Below are positions 7,726 through 16,260 of a stretch of DNA of 50,782 nt, piece by piece. Position 1 is the first letter of the stretch; each line of letters begins with the position of its first letter. The stretch is taken from the NCBI RefSeq assembly GCF_009601025.1, contig NZ_WIVE01000030.1, forward strand, positions 1 to 50,782, read 5' to 3'. The notes under the pieces were generated by a model. The model was not told the DNA's origin. It made no database searches and saw nothing but the letters and a program-made list of their open reading frames with translations. Made by a program: the position numbers and the translations under genes. This DNA comes from Roseospira navarrensis (GTDB lineage Bacteria; Pseudomonadota; Alphaproteobacteria; Rhodospirillales; Rhodospirillaceae).

Positions 7726-8949
7726 ATGCCAGACTCCGAATTCTACCGCGTCAAGCGGCTGCCCCCCTACGTCTTCGCCGAAGTCAACGCGATGAAGGCC
7801 CGCGCCCGCGCCGCCGGCGAGGACATCATCGATCTGGGCATGGGCAACCCCGACCAGCCCACGCCGAAGCACATCGTGGACAAGCTGGCCGAGGCCGCCG
7901 CCAACCCGCGCGCCCACCGCTATTCGGCCTCGCGCGGCATTCCCGGGCTGCGCCGCGCGCATGCGGCCTATTATGAGCGCCGCTTCGGCGTCAGCCTCGA
8001 CCCGGACTCCGAGGTGATCGTCACCCTGGGGTCCAAGGAGGGCCTCGCCAACCTTGCCCAGGCCATCACCAGTCCGGGCGACATCGTGCTGGCCCCCAAC
8101 CCCAGCTATCCCATCCACGCCTTCGGGTTTATCATCGCCGGCGGCTCGGTGCGGCACATTCCCTGCCAGCCGGATCACACCTTCCTGGAGGCGCTGGAAC
8201 GCGGCGTCCAGCACTCGGTGCCCAAGCCCATCGCGGTACTGCTGAACTACCCGTCCAACCCCACGGCGCTGGTGGCCGACCTGGATTTCTATGGTCAGGT
8301 GGTGGATTTCTGCCGGCACCACGGCATCTGGATCCTGTCCGATCTGGCCTATTCCGAGATCTACTTCAACGACCAGCCGCCGCCGTCCATCCTGCAGGTC
8401 CCGGGGGCCCGCGAGGTGGCGGTGGAGTTCACCTCGCTGTCCAAAAGCTACAGCATGCCCGGCTGGCGCATCGGCTTCGCGGCCGGCAATCGCCAGCTCA
8501 TCGGGGCGCTGACCCGCATCAAGTCGTACCTGGACTACGGCGCCTTCACGCCGGTGCAGGTGGCCGCCACGGCCGCGCTCAACGGTCCGCAGGACTGCGT
8601 GGCCGAGGTCCGCGCCATGTACAAGGACCGGCGCGACGCCATGGTGGAGGCGTTCGAGCAGGCCGGCTGGCCGATCCCGTCGCCGCCGGCCACCATGTTC
8701 GCCTGGGCGCCGCTGCCGCCGGCCTTCGCCCATATGGGCTCGCTTGAGTTCTCCAAGCTGCTGCTGCAGGAAGCCAAGGTGGCGGTCTCGCCCGGCATCG
8801 GCTTCGGCGAGCACGGGGATCAGCATGTCCGCGTCGCGCTCGTGGAAAACCGCCAGCGCATCCGACAGGCCGCAAGGAATATCAAGGCCTTCTTGTCGAA
8901 TTATGACGCGGTGCTTGAAGAATCTGAACGCAAACGCACGGAGGTTTGA
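7726..8949 (+). CDS. alaC: class I/II aminotransferase, AlaC-type
   Basis: A 407-residue PLP-dependent fold-type I aminotransferase. The start at ATG 7726 matches the family N-terminus (FYRVKRLPPYVFAEVNAMK). Seen motifs are DLGMGNPDQPTP, the NYPSNPTA loop, DLAYSEIYF and the PLP lysine in SLSKSYSMPGWRIGF. Close relatives are annotated as glutamate-pyruvate aminotransferase AlaC or, loosely, LL-diaminopimelate aminotransferase. It sits directly upstream of homoserine dehydrogenase (5-base gap), an arrangement seen in many alphaproteobacteria, so it may supply or drain aspartate- or alanine-family amino acids. The exact amino donor is inference. Confidence 0.88.
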   Translation: MPDSEFYRVKRLPPYVFAEVNAMKARARAAGEDIIDLGMGNPDQPTPKHIVDKLAEAAANPRAHRYSASRGIPGLRRAHAAYYERRFGVSLDPDSEVIVTLGSKEGLANLAQAITSPGDIVLAPNPSYPIHAFGFIIAGGSVRHIPCQPDHTFLEALERGVQHSVPKPIAVLLNYPSNPTALVADLDFYGQVVDFCRHHGIWILSDLAYSEIYFNDQPPPSILQVPGAREVAVEFTSLSKSYSMPGWRIGFAAGNRQLIGALTRIKSYLDYGAFTPVQVAATAALNGPQDCVAEVRAMYKDRRDAMVEAFEQAGWPIPSPPATMFAWAPLPPAFAHMGSLEFSKLLLQEAKVAVSPGIGFGEHGDQHVRVALVENRQRIRQAARNIKAFLSNYDAVLEESERKRTEV

Positions 8950-8954
8950 GTCGC

Positions 8955-10247
8955 ATGGGCGCGCCGCTGAGGATAGCCATCGCCGGCCTGGGCACGGTCG
9001 GGGTCGGAACGGTCCAGCTCCTCCAGGAGCACGCGGAGGCCATCGCGGTGCGCTGCAGACGCCCGGTGGAGGTCACCGCCGTCAGCGCCCGCGACCGGCA
9101 CCGCAACCGGGGCTGCGACGTGTCCATGGCGACCTGGTATGACGACCCGGTGGTCATGGCGCGCGAGGCCGAGGCGGACGTGGTGCTGGAGCTGATCGGC
9201 GGATCGGACGGCGTCGCCCGGGCAACGGTGGAAGCGGCCCTTTCGGCCGGGCGCGCCGTGGTGACGGCCAACAAGGCCCTGCTGGCCGAGCATGGCACGG
9301 ATCTCGCGCGCGCGGCGGAAGCGGCGGGTGTGCCGCTGGCCTACGAAGCGGCGGTGGCGGGGGGCATTCCCATCGTCAAGGCGCTGCGCGAGGGGCTGGC
9401 CGGCAACCGGGCGCGGCGCGTCTACGGCATCCTCAACGGCACCTGCAACTACATCCTCACGACGATGGAGGAGACCGGCCGCGAGTTCCACGACGTGCTG
9501 GAGGAGGCTCAGCACCTGGGCTATGCCGAGGCCGATCCCAGCTTCGATGTGGACGGCATCGACACCGGGCACAAGCTGACCCTGCTCACCAGCATCGCCT
9601 TCGGCCGGCCCGTGGACTTCGGCGCGGTGTTCATGGAGGGCATCCGCCACGTCACGGCCATGGACATCCAGCAGGCGGACGAACTGGGCTACCGGATCAA
9701 GCTGCTCGGCGTGGCCGAGGAAACCGAACACGGCATCCTGCAGCGCGTGCATCCCTGCATGGTGCCCAAGCAGGGCCCCATTGCGTCCGTGGACGGGGTG
9801 TTCAATGCCGTGGTGACGGAAGGCGACTACGTGGGCCGCGCCAAGCTGGAGGGGCGGGGCGCGGGCGCCGGTCCGACGGCCTCGGCCGTGGTCGCGGACA
9901 TCATGGACGTGGCCGCCGGCCGCACCGCGCCCACGTTCGGCGTGCCGGTGGACCGGCTGGAGACCGGACCGGCGGCCTCCATCGACACCCACGTGGGGGC
10001 CTATTACGTTCGCCTCATGGTGCTCGACCGGCCCGGTGTATTCGCCGACATCGCAACCGCGCTGCGGGACACCCAGGTCTCGATGGAATCCATTCTGCAG
10101 CGGGGGCACAACCCCGGCGAGGTTGTCCAGGTGGTCATGACCTTCCACCCGACTGTGGAGGCCGCCGCGACCCGGGCCATCGACCGCATAGCCCACATCG
10201 ATGCGGTGGTGGAGCCGCCATGCATGATCCGCATTGAAGACCTCTGA
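8955..10247 (+). CDS. hom: homoserine dehydrogenase
   Basis: A 430-residue enzyme that reduces aspartate semialdehyde to homoserine with NAD(P)H, the branch point to threonine, methionine and isoleucine. Residues 6-22 form the nucleotide-binding Rossmann motif (IAIAGLGTVGVGTV). The catalytic region contains YGILNGTCNYILTTM and EADPSFDVDGIDTGHKL. A C-terminal ACT domain (about residues 350-425, YYVRLMVLDRPGVFADIA) suggests feedback control by threonine. GGAGG at 8939-8943 lies 11 bases before the ATG at 8955; a TTG at 8946 is too close to that site. No aspartokinase is fused. Confidence 0.96.
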   Translation: MGAPLRIAIAGLGTVGVGTVQLLQEHAEAIAVRCRRPVEVTAVSARDRHRNRGCDVSMATWYDDPVVMAREAEADVVLELIGGSDGVARATVEAALSAGRAVVTANKALLAEHGTDLARAAEAAGVPLAYEAAVAGGIPIVKALREGLAGNRARRVYGILNGTCNYILTTMEETGREFHDVLEEAQHLGYAEADPSFDVDGIDTGHKLTLLTSIAFGRPVDFGAVFMEGIRHVTAMDIQQADELGYRIKLLGVAEETEHGILQRVHPCMVPKQGPIASVDGVFNAVVTEGDYVGRAKLEGRGAGAGPTASAVVADIMDVAAGRTAPTFGVPVDRLETGPAASIDTHVGAYYVRLMVLDRPGVFADIATALRDTQVSMESILQRGHNPGEVVQVVMTFHPTVEAAATRAIDRIAHIDAVVEPPCMIRIEDL

Positions 10248-10406
10248 CCTTGGCAGCCCCCGGAGGGGCCGCGACGCCGCGTTCCTGTGTTAGGATCAGA
10301 ACCGAAGGGATTGAGCGTCCTTCGAAGGAAGGACCGGGGCCCGGATCGGCGGGCCCTCCGCCTTCAATGCGGCCATGCCGCAGGCGCAGGTCAAGGATCA
10401 AGTGGC

Positions 10407-11432
10407 ATGATTCCGGAAGACGAGTATCACGTGCTCGAACGCAACCTTGCGTTAGAGATGGCGCGGGTCACGGAGGCCAGCGCGCTGGCCGCCGCCATGC
10501 ACCTGGGACGCGGAGACGAACGCGCGGCCGTCCGGGCCGCCAGCCGGGCCATGCGCACGGCGCTGAGCGGGGTGGGAATCGCCGGCCGGGTGGTCTTCGG
10601 CGATGCGGATCCCGGCGGTGAGGACGACGAGGACGGGCCCGGCATGGGCGACGGCGTGGCCGTGGGCACCCGCGAGGGGCCGAACGTGGAACTCGCCGCC
10701 CAGCCCCTGGAGGGCCCGACCATCTGCGCGACCGGCATGCCGAATTCCCTGTCGCTGCTGGCGCTGGCCGAATCCGGCGGGTTCCTGCAGGTGCCGCCCG
10801 GGTTGTACATGGAAAAGATCGCCGTCGGCCCACGCGTGCCGGAGGGCGAAATCAGTCTCGACCGCTCGCCGGCGGAGAACATCCAGGCGCTGGCCCGGGT
10901 GCGGGGCGCGCAACCCAACGATCTGGTGGTGTGCATCCTCGACCGGCCCCGCAACGAATCGCTGATCGCGGAAGTGCGGGCGGCGGGGGCGCGGGTCCAG
11001 CTCATCCAGGACGGTGACGTCTCCGGCATCATGGCGACCACCGATCCGCGCAGCGGCGTGGACATGCTGATGGGATCGGGCGGGGCGCGCGAGGGTGTGC
11101 TGTCCGCCGCCGCGCTGGCCTGCCTGGGCGGGTGGATGCAGGGGCGGCTGATCGCCCGATCGGACTCGGAAAAGGCCGCGTTGCGCGCCACCGGGCTCCG
11201 CCAGCCCGACGGCCTCCTTTCCATGGAGGACATGGTCAAGGGCGATGTGATGTTCGCCGCCACCGGGGTCACGGATGGAGCCATCCTTCAGGGTGTGCGC
11301 CGCTGGCCCGGTGGTGCGGTCACGCACAGCATCGTGGCCCGCACGACCTCCGGCACCGTGCGCCGGATCGAGGCAAGGCACAATCTAGGCCGCAAGGACG
11401 GCCTGCCGCCCCCGGGCGACGGGTCGGCATGA
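10407..11432 (+). CDS. glpX: GlpX-like fructose-bisphosphatase homologue with altered metal site
   Basis: A 341-residue class II fructose-1,6-bisphosphatase homologue, aligned by eye along its whole length to E. coli GlpX (336). Kept: GRGD near the N-terminus, YMEK, the RPRN loop, DGDVSG, GGAREG with its glutamate, and the FAATG near the end. Changed relative to E. coli numbering: K29 to E, D33 to V, E57 to D, D61 to G, D85 to Q (AAQPLEG for DPIEG) and T90 to P; an acidic Gly-rich insert (GGEDDEDGPG) follows. D33, E57, D85, E88 and E213 are the metal ligands I recall for the E. coli enzyme. Activity is therefore doubtful, yet the gene keeps the hom-glpX-recJ order and overlaps recJ by four bases. 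Confidence 0.85.
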   Translation: MIPEDEYHVLERNLALEMARVTEASALAAAMHLGRGDERAAVRAASRAMRTALSGVGIAGRVVFGDADPGGEDDEDGPGMGDGVAVGTREGPNVELAAQPLEGPTICATGMPNSLSLLALAESGGFLQVPPGLYMEKIAVGPRVPEGEISLDRSPAENIQALARVRGAQPNDLVVCILDRPRNESLIAEVRAAGARVQLIQDGDVSGIMATTDPRSGVDMLMGSGGAREGVLSAAALACLGGWMQGRLIARSDSEKAALRATGLRQPDGLLSMEDMVKGDVMFAATGVTDGAILQGVRRWPGGAVTHSIVARTTSGTVRRIEARHNLGRKDGLPPPGDGSA

Positions 11433-13207
11433 CGGCAGCGGACGGGGCCCTCTGGTCCGTGCTCGGACGGCGCTGGTGCCTGCGGGAGAGCGACGACCGG
11501 CTGGCCCAGGCCCTGACCCAGCGCCATGACCTGCCCGACGTGGTCGCCCGCCTGATGGCGATGCGCGGCATCGGCCTGGATGCCGCGCCGGCCTTCCTGG
11601 CCCCGCGCCTGCGTGAGCAGTTGCCGGACCCCAGTCATCTCATCGACATGGATCGGGCGGTGGCGCGCCTTGCGGCGGCCGTCGCCGACGGCGAGACCGT
11701 GGCCGTGTTCGGCGACTACGACGTGGACGGCGCGACCTCCAGCGCCCTGTTGAGGCGCTATCTGGAGGCGGTCGGCTGTCCGCCTCTGGTCTACATTCCC
11801 GACCGCCTGGCGGAGGGTTACGGCCCCAATGCGCCCGCCCTGCTGGAGCTGCGCGCTCAGGGCGCCTCGGTCTGCGTCTGCGTGGACTGCGGCATGACCG
11901 CCTTCGCGCCGCTGGAGGCCGCGCGGGCGGGCGGCCTCGACGTCATCGTGGTGGACCATCACGCCGCCGGAGACCGGCTGCCGGACGCGCTGGCCGTCAT
12001 CAACCCCAAGCGCGCGGACGAAACCTCGCCGCACACCGATCTGGCGGCCGTCGGGGTCACGTTTCTGCTGGCGGTGGGGCTGAACCGGGCATTGCGCGCG
12101 GCCGGGTGGTTCTCGGAGGACCGCCCCGAGCCCGACCTGATGGCGCTGCTCGATCTGGTGGCGCTGGGCACGGTGTGCGACGTCATGCCGCTGACCGGGC
12201 TCAACCGGGCCTTCGTGGCGCAGGGCCTGCGGGTCATGGCGCGGCGCGGCAATGCCGGGCTGGCCGCCCTGGCCGACGTGGCTGGGCTGAAGGAGCCGCC
12301 GGGCGCCTTCCACCTCGGCTATGTCATGGGGCCGCGCGTCAATGCCGGCGGCCGCGTGGGCGAGGCGCCCATGGGGATGCGTCTGCTGAGCACGGCCGAC
12401 GCCGACGAGGCGCGACGGCTGGCGGAGGCTCTGGACGGGTTCAACATGGACCGGCGCGAGATCGAGGCCCAGGTCCTGATGGAAGCCATCGAGCAGGTGG
12501 AAGGGCAGGCGGCGCCGGCCGACGGGCCGCTGGTGCTGGCGGCCGGGGACGGCTGGCATCCCGGCGTCATCGGCATCGTGGCCAGCCGGCTGCGGGAGCG
12601 CTACGACCTGCCCGCCTGTGTCGTGGCCATCGAGGCCAACCAGGCGAAGGGCTCCGGGCGGTCCGTTCCCGGCCTGGACCTGGGCGCGGCGGTGCTGGCC
12701 GCGCGCGAGGCCGGGCTGCTGACGCTGGGCGGCGGGCACGCCATGGCGGCGGGGTTCAGTCTGCATCCGGAGGGCATCGGCGCCCTGCGCGCCTTCCTGG
12801 CCGGTCATCTGGCCGACCAGCTCGGCGACGGCACCCTGGACCCCCGCGTGGATCTGGACGGCGCGTTGGGCGTCGAGGGCGTGACGCTGGACCTGATCGC
12901 CCATCTGGAGCGACTCGCCCCGTTCGGCTCCGGCCATCCCGAACCGTGCTTCATGCTGACGGACGCCCGCGTGCTGTTCGCGGATGTGGTCGGCATGGGC
13001 CATGTCCGCTGCCGCCTGGGTGGGCGCGGCGGCGGCCAGCTCAAGGCCATCGCGTTCAAGGCCGCCGACAACGACCTGGGGCAGGCCCTGTTGACCGGGC
13101 AGGGCCGCACCATGCATCTCGCCGGCACGCTGCGCGTTGATCGGTGGCAGGGGCGCACCCAGCCACAATTCATCATTGAGGATGCCGTCACGGTTCTCTC
13201 GCCGTGA
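11429..13207 (+). CDS. recJ: single-stranded-DNA-specific exonuclease RecJ
   Basis: A 592-residue DHH-family 5'-3' exonuclease for recombination and mismatch repair. The start is ATG 11429, overlapping the glpX stop. Visible motifs in order: AVFGDYDVDGATSSALL (motif I), VDCGMT (II), VVDHHAA (III, the DHH), VALGTVCDVMPL, VNAGGR, HPGVIGIVASRL, and the DHHA1 motif GGGHAMAAGFSL near residue 438. An OB-fold C-terminal domain follows (about 470-592), as in bacterial RecJ. All metal-binding aspartates and histidines appear intact. Its coupling to glpX is positional only. Confidence 0.96.
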   Translation: MTAADGALWSVLGRRWCLRESDDRLAQALTQRHDLPDVVARLMAMRGIGLDAAPAFLAPRLREQLPDPSHLIDMDRAVARLAAAVADGETVAVFGDYDVDGATSSALLRRYLEAVGCPPLVYIPDRLAEGYGPNAPALLELRAQGASVCVCVDCGMTAFAPLEAARAGGLDVIVVDHHAAGDRLPDALAVINPKRADETSPHTDLAAVGVTFLLAVGLNRALRAAGWFSEDRPEPDLMALLDLVALGTVCDVMPLTGLNRAFVAQGLRVMARRGNAGLAALADVAGLKEPPGAFHLGYVMGPRVNAGGRVGEAPMGMRLLSTADADEARRLAEALDGFNMDRREIEAQVLMEAIEQVEGQAAPADGPLVLAAGDGWHPGVIGIVASRLRERYDLPACVVAIEANQAKGSGRSVPGLDLGAAVLAAREAGLLTLGGGHAMAAGFSLHPEGIGALRAFLAGHLADQLGDGTLDPRVDLDGALGVEGVTLDLIAHLERLAPFGSGHPEPCFMLTDARVLFADVVGMGHVRCRLGGRGGGQLKAIAFKAADNDLGQALLTGQGRTMHLAGTLRVDRWQGRTQPQFIIEDAVTVLSP

Positions 13208-13249
13208 TGCAGGCGTGCCCATCGACAGGAGATTTTCTGTGGGCGCCCT

Positions 13250-13277
13250 TTGCGGCGCAGTTGCGATCCGATACACT
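13250..13277 (+). promoter_or_regulatory. possible promoter for the 436-residue protein
   Basis: TTGCGG at 13250-13255, a 16-base spacer and TACACT at 13272-13277 make a plausible sigma-70 promoter with four matches in each box. It would give a leader of about 90 bases. Confidence 0.4.
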
Positions 13278-13372
13278 CTCCACCTCACGCTCCGAGTGGG
13301 CGGGCCGTGGGGGTGCGGAACCCTATTGCGAGACGACGGCCGCAAGGACAGCCAGGGAGCGCGCGGCGCATC

Positions 13373-14683
13373 ATGGCGGCGAAACCCAGTGCCAAATCCA
13401 AATCCAGCGCCAGGTCGACGGCGACCCCCGGCGGCAGGCCGGCCGGGAAGGCGGGGGCCACGCACAAGCGCGCGGCGGCGTCCGGGCGTGATCCGGCCAC
13501 GCCCGAGTCCGACGGCGGGGCCGCCGCCCGCTCGGCCGAGCAGGCGCGCGAGATCCACACCATCAACGAGCAGCTCGGCGGTCCGGTCCTGGACATCTAC
13601 CGGACCCTTCTGCCGAACCTTAACTCCCTGACCTATACCGACATTCTTGCCTCGCCGGAGTTGGTCAACGGGTGCCTGCTGATCTTCGAGAAGCAGCGCG
13701 CCCTGTTTGCAACCCTGCTGAAGGACAAGGACGGCCAGCCCGTGACCACCGACGATGCTCCCCTGTGGTGCGGGCGGTCGGTGGAGGACGTGCGCGTGCT
13801 GGTCATCCGCACCACGGCCAAGAAGTACTTCCGCACCCACGGCGACCGCTTCAAGGACGTGTCGGAGCACGCCAAACGGGCGGACTCCAAGGTCAACGTG
13901 TCGCTTCTGGAACGCCTGTTCGATGCCGTGTCCCGGATGTGGTCGGGCGGGCCGTCCACCGGAGCGCGGGGCGCCAAGCCGGCGGCCAACCGGCACAGCG
14001 GAGCCGACCGCTTCTACGACACCATCGCCCCGTTGCTGCGCCACCGCTGGCAGGTGCCGTTGATCCCGTATTACGCCGCGTTGCCGCGCTCGCTGATCCA
14101 GGAGCTGGACGAGGGGCTGCTGAGCATGCGCCGGCCGGAGGACCTGGAATTCCTGCTCAGCATCGGGCGCAGCAACTTCAACGAGGCCCAGCAGATCGCC
14201 GGGGACCTGGCCCAGGAGATGCTGAAGACCGATCCCCGGGCCACCGTCGGGGTCTCCCATGCCGGGACGGTGGAATACGAACGGCTTCTGAACGGCCTCT
14301 ACCACACCATGGGGGCGCGGTTCTGGAAGGTGTTCACGGGCACCGAGCTTCTGGACAGCCTGCAGCACAAGACCACGGCCGACATCGTTGAGATGGCGTC
14401 GCACCTGGACCGCATGAGCCCGTCCACGGTGGACTATCTGATCGCCCACCTGCAGCGCCCGCAGATCGCGCCGTTCCTGAGGGTCGCGGAGCAGGTGCTG
14501 CCGGCGGCCGAGTTCGACGCCATCTTCGGCGTGCCCGGTGACCAGCGGCTGGCCAAGGTGTTCGCGGAGAAGGCCGCCACGATCCGCCTGGATCCCTCCG
14601 ACCCGGATGATTTCGAAAAGCGTCTGCCGTTCATCTTCCAGGCCTACAAGTCATCGCCGGGCGACTTCGCGAAGAAGCTCTGA
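13373..14683 (+). CDS. conserved-looking hypothetical protein, 436 residues
   Basis: I do not recognise this protein. Residues 1-55 are Lys/Ala/Ser-rich and probably disordered. The rest is predominantly helical and soluble, with no signal peptide, membrane helix or nucleotide-binding motif. Recognisable stretches include EQLGGPVLDIYRTLLPNLNSL, APLWCGRSVEDVRVLVIRTTAKKYFRTH, RFYDTIAPLLRHRWQVPLIPYY and KRLPFIFQAYKSSPGD near the end. Codon use matches the neighbours. It is flanked by recJ and the transglycosylase gene with sizeable gaps, so it appears to be a single-gene unit. The start is the ATG at 13373; GGGAG lies about 15 bases upstream. Confidence 0.8.
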   Translation: MAAKPSAKSKSSARSTATPGGRPAGKAGATHKRAAASGRDPATPESDGGAAARSAEQAREIHTINEQLGGPVLDIYRTLLPNLNSLTYTDILASPELVNGCLLIFEKQRALFATLLKDKDGQPVTTDDAPLWCGRSVEDVRVLVIRTTAKKYFRTHGDRFKDVSEHAKRADSKVNVSLLERLFDAVSRMWSGGPSTGARGAKPAANRHSGADRFYDTIAPLLRHRWQVPLIPYYAALPRSLIQELDEGLLSMRRPEDLEFLLSIGRSNFNEAQQIAGDLAQEMLKTDPRATVGVSHAGTVEYERLLNGLYHTMGARFWKVFTGTELLDSLQHKTTADIVEMASHLDRMSPSTVDYLIAHLQRPQIAPFLRVAEQVLPAAEFDAIFGVPGDQRLAKVFAEKAATIRLDPSDPDDFEKRLPFIFQAYKSSPGDFAKKL

Positions 14684-14712
14684 TCCCCCATTCTCGCACG
14701 GACCATCCGGTC

Positions 14713-14738
14713 GTCGCCCGCCGTTGTGCGGGCGCGAC
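14713..14738 (+). terminator. weak stem-loop after the hypothetical gene
   Basis: GTCGCCCGC at 14713-14721 can pair with GCGGGCGCGAC ending at 14738, with a small bulge and loop CGTTGT. No U-run follows. It may mark the end of the 436-residue protein's transcript. Confidence 0.3.
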
Positions 14739-14780
14739 AAGTGTGGCACGTCTGGTGGACCACGACAGAGGAGTCTCGTC

Positions 14781-16082
14781 ATGCTGCTTGGGTCCGACGC
14801 GGTGCGCCGCGCCCGCTTCATTGTGGGCGGTCTCGCTCTGAGTCTGGCGCTGGGGAGCGCCACGGCGGCCCGCGCCCAGGTCGAGGCGTCATCAGGGCCG
14901 GCGATGGAGTCGGGTGCGGCGCCGATGCCGGCCCCGGCCGTTCCGTTCGCCACCTGGCTGGAGGCGGTCAAGGCGGAGGCGCTGGACCAGGGCATCCGCG
15001 CGGGCACGCTCTCACGGGCCTTCACGGGCGTGGAACCCAATGACCGCGTCATCGAACTGGACCGCCGCCAGCCGGAGTTCACCAGCACGTTCTGGGGCTA
15101 CTTCGACAAGGCGGTGTCGGACCGGCGGGTCGCGGACGGCCGGGAGCGGCTGGCCCGCCATGCCGGCCTTCTGGGCGCCGTCTCCCGAGAGAGCGGCGTG
15201 CCCGCCGCCGTGCTCGCCGCCTTCTGGGGGCTGGAGACCAATTACGGCCGCAACATGGGCGGGTTCAACGTCATCGAGGCCCTGGCGACCCTGGCGTGGG
15301 AAGGGCGCCGGGGCGCGTTTTTCCGCACGCAGTTGCTCACGGCGCTGCGCATCGTGGACCAGGGCCATATCACGCCCGAGGCCATGACCGGCTCCTGGGC
15401 CGGGGCCATGGGCCACATGCAGTTCATGCCCACCACCTACACGGCCCACGCCGTGGACCGGGACGGCGACGGCCGCAAGGACATCTGGGGCACGCTGCCC
15501 GATGCCTTCGGTTCGGCGGGAAAATTCCTGGCCGATCTGGGTTGGAAAGCGGACGAGCGATGGGGTCGGCAGGTCCTGGTGCCGGCCGGCTTCGATTACA
15601 GTCAGTCGGACCTGGACCTGCGCAAGCCGCTGTCTGATTGGGCCGCGCTCGGCCTGCGCCGGGCAGACGGCGGCCCGCTGCCCGTGGTCGAGGGCATGCA
15701 GGCGGCCCTGCTGCTGCCCGCCGGTCACGACGGGCCCGCCTTCCTGGTCTACGACAATTTCCGGATCATCATGCGCTGGAACAACTCCAGCGTCTATGCC
15801 CTTGCCATCGGTCATCTTTCCGACCGCATCGCGGGGCAGGGGGCGTTGATCGGATCCTTCGACCGCACGCCCCGCCCCCTCCGCCGGGTCGAGGTGGAGC
15901 AGTTGCAGACGCTGCTGAACCGGCTGGGATACGACGCCGGTGGCGTGGACGGTCTGGTGGGCCCGAGCACCCGGGGCGCCATCCGGCGCTTCCAGGCCGC
16001 CGTGGGTCTGCCCGCCGATGGCTTCGCCGACCCGGCTCTTTATGCCCGCGTGGTCCGGGCCGCGGGCGGGTCCCTGAACTGA
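14781..16082 (+). CDS. lytic murein transglycosylase with peptidoglycan-binding domain
   Basis: A 433-residue exported enzyme of the MltB/SLT_2 family that cleaves peptidoglycan to 1,6-anhydro products. The start at ATG 14781 follows AGAGGAG. Residues 1-33 form a signal peptide (FIVGGLALSLALGS, cut after ARA); there is no lipobox, so it is probably soluble periplasmic rather than a lipoprotein. The catalytic glutamate lies in FWGLETNYGRNMGG; SWAGAMGHMQFMPTTY and the DRDGDGRKDIWGT loop follow. The C-terminus (about 365-430) is a PG_binding_1 domain (LLNRLGYDAGGVDGLVGPST). rlpA and a carboxypeptidase downstream make this a cell-wall neighbourhood. Confidence 0.94.
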   Translation: MLLGSDAVRRARFIVGGLALSLALGSATAARAQVEASSGPAMESGAAPMPAPAVPFATWLEAVKAEALDQGIRAGTLSRAFTGVEPNDRVIELDRRQPEFTSTFWGYFDKAVSDRRVADGRERLARHAGLLGAVSRESGVPAAVLAAFWGLETNYGRNMGGFNVIEALATLAWEGRRGAFFRTQLLTALRIVDQGHITPEAMTGSWAGAMGHMQFMPTTYTAHAVDRDGDGRKDIWGTLPDAFGSAGKFLADLGWKADERWGRQVLVPAGFDYSQSDLDLRKPLSDWAALGLRRADGGPLPVVEGMQAALLLPAGHDGPAFLVYDNFRIIMRWNNSSVYALAIGHLSDRIAGQGALIGSFDRTPRPLRRVEVEQLQTLLNRLGYDAGGVDGLVGPSTRGAIRRFQAAVGLPADGFADPALYARVVRAAGGSLN

Positions 16083-16103
16083 TCCGGCCCGGAACGGCTC
16101 GTC

Positions 16104-16132
16104 TTGCGACAGGGGGCGCCGCGGGGTAGAGT
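16104..16132 (+). promoter_or_regulatory. promoter for rlpA
   Basis: TTGCGA at 16104-16109 and TAGAGT at 16127-16132 are separated by exactly 17 bases, with four consensus matches in each. The leader to the ATG at 16261 would be about 120 bases. Confidence 0.5.
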
Positions 16133-16260
16133 GCTGGTGTCGTGTCAACATCTCGGGGTTCACCGCGAAGGCGGCACCTGATGTGGGGAGATGTCCGGGG
16201 TCGATTCGAGAGGCCCGGCTGAAACGGCGCAGTGTTCGCAAGCAGGGAAAGGCGATACCG

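Noticed and set aside
10320-10370. GC-rich inverted segments before glpX as a terminator or riboswitch
   Set aside because: Short, imperfect, and common by chance at this GC content.
11288-14449. Very long minus-strand open frame antisense to recJ and the hypothetical gene
   Set aside because: High-GC shadow frame: low-complexity translation rich in His, Gln, Arg and Gly, opposite proven genes.
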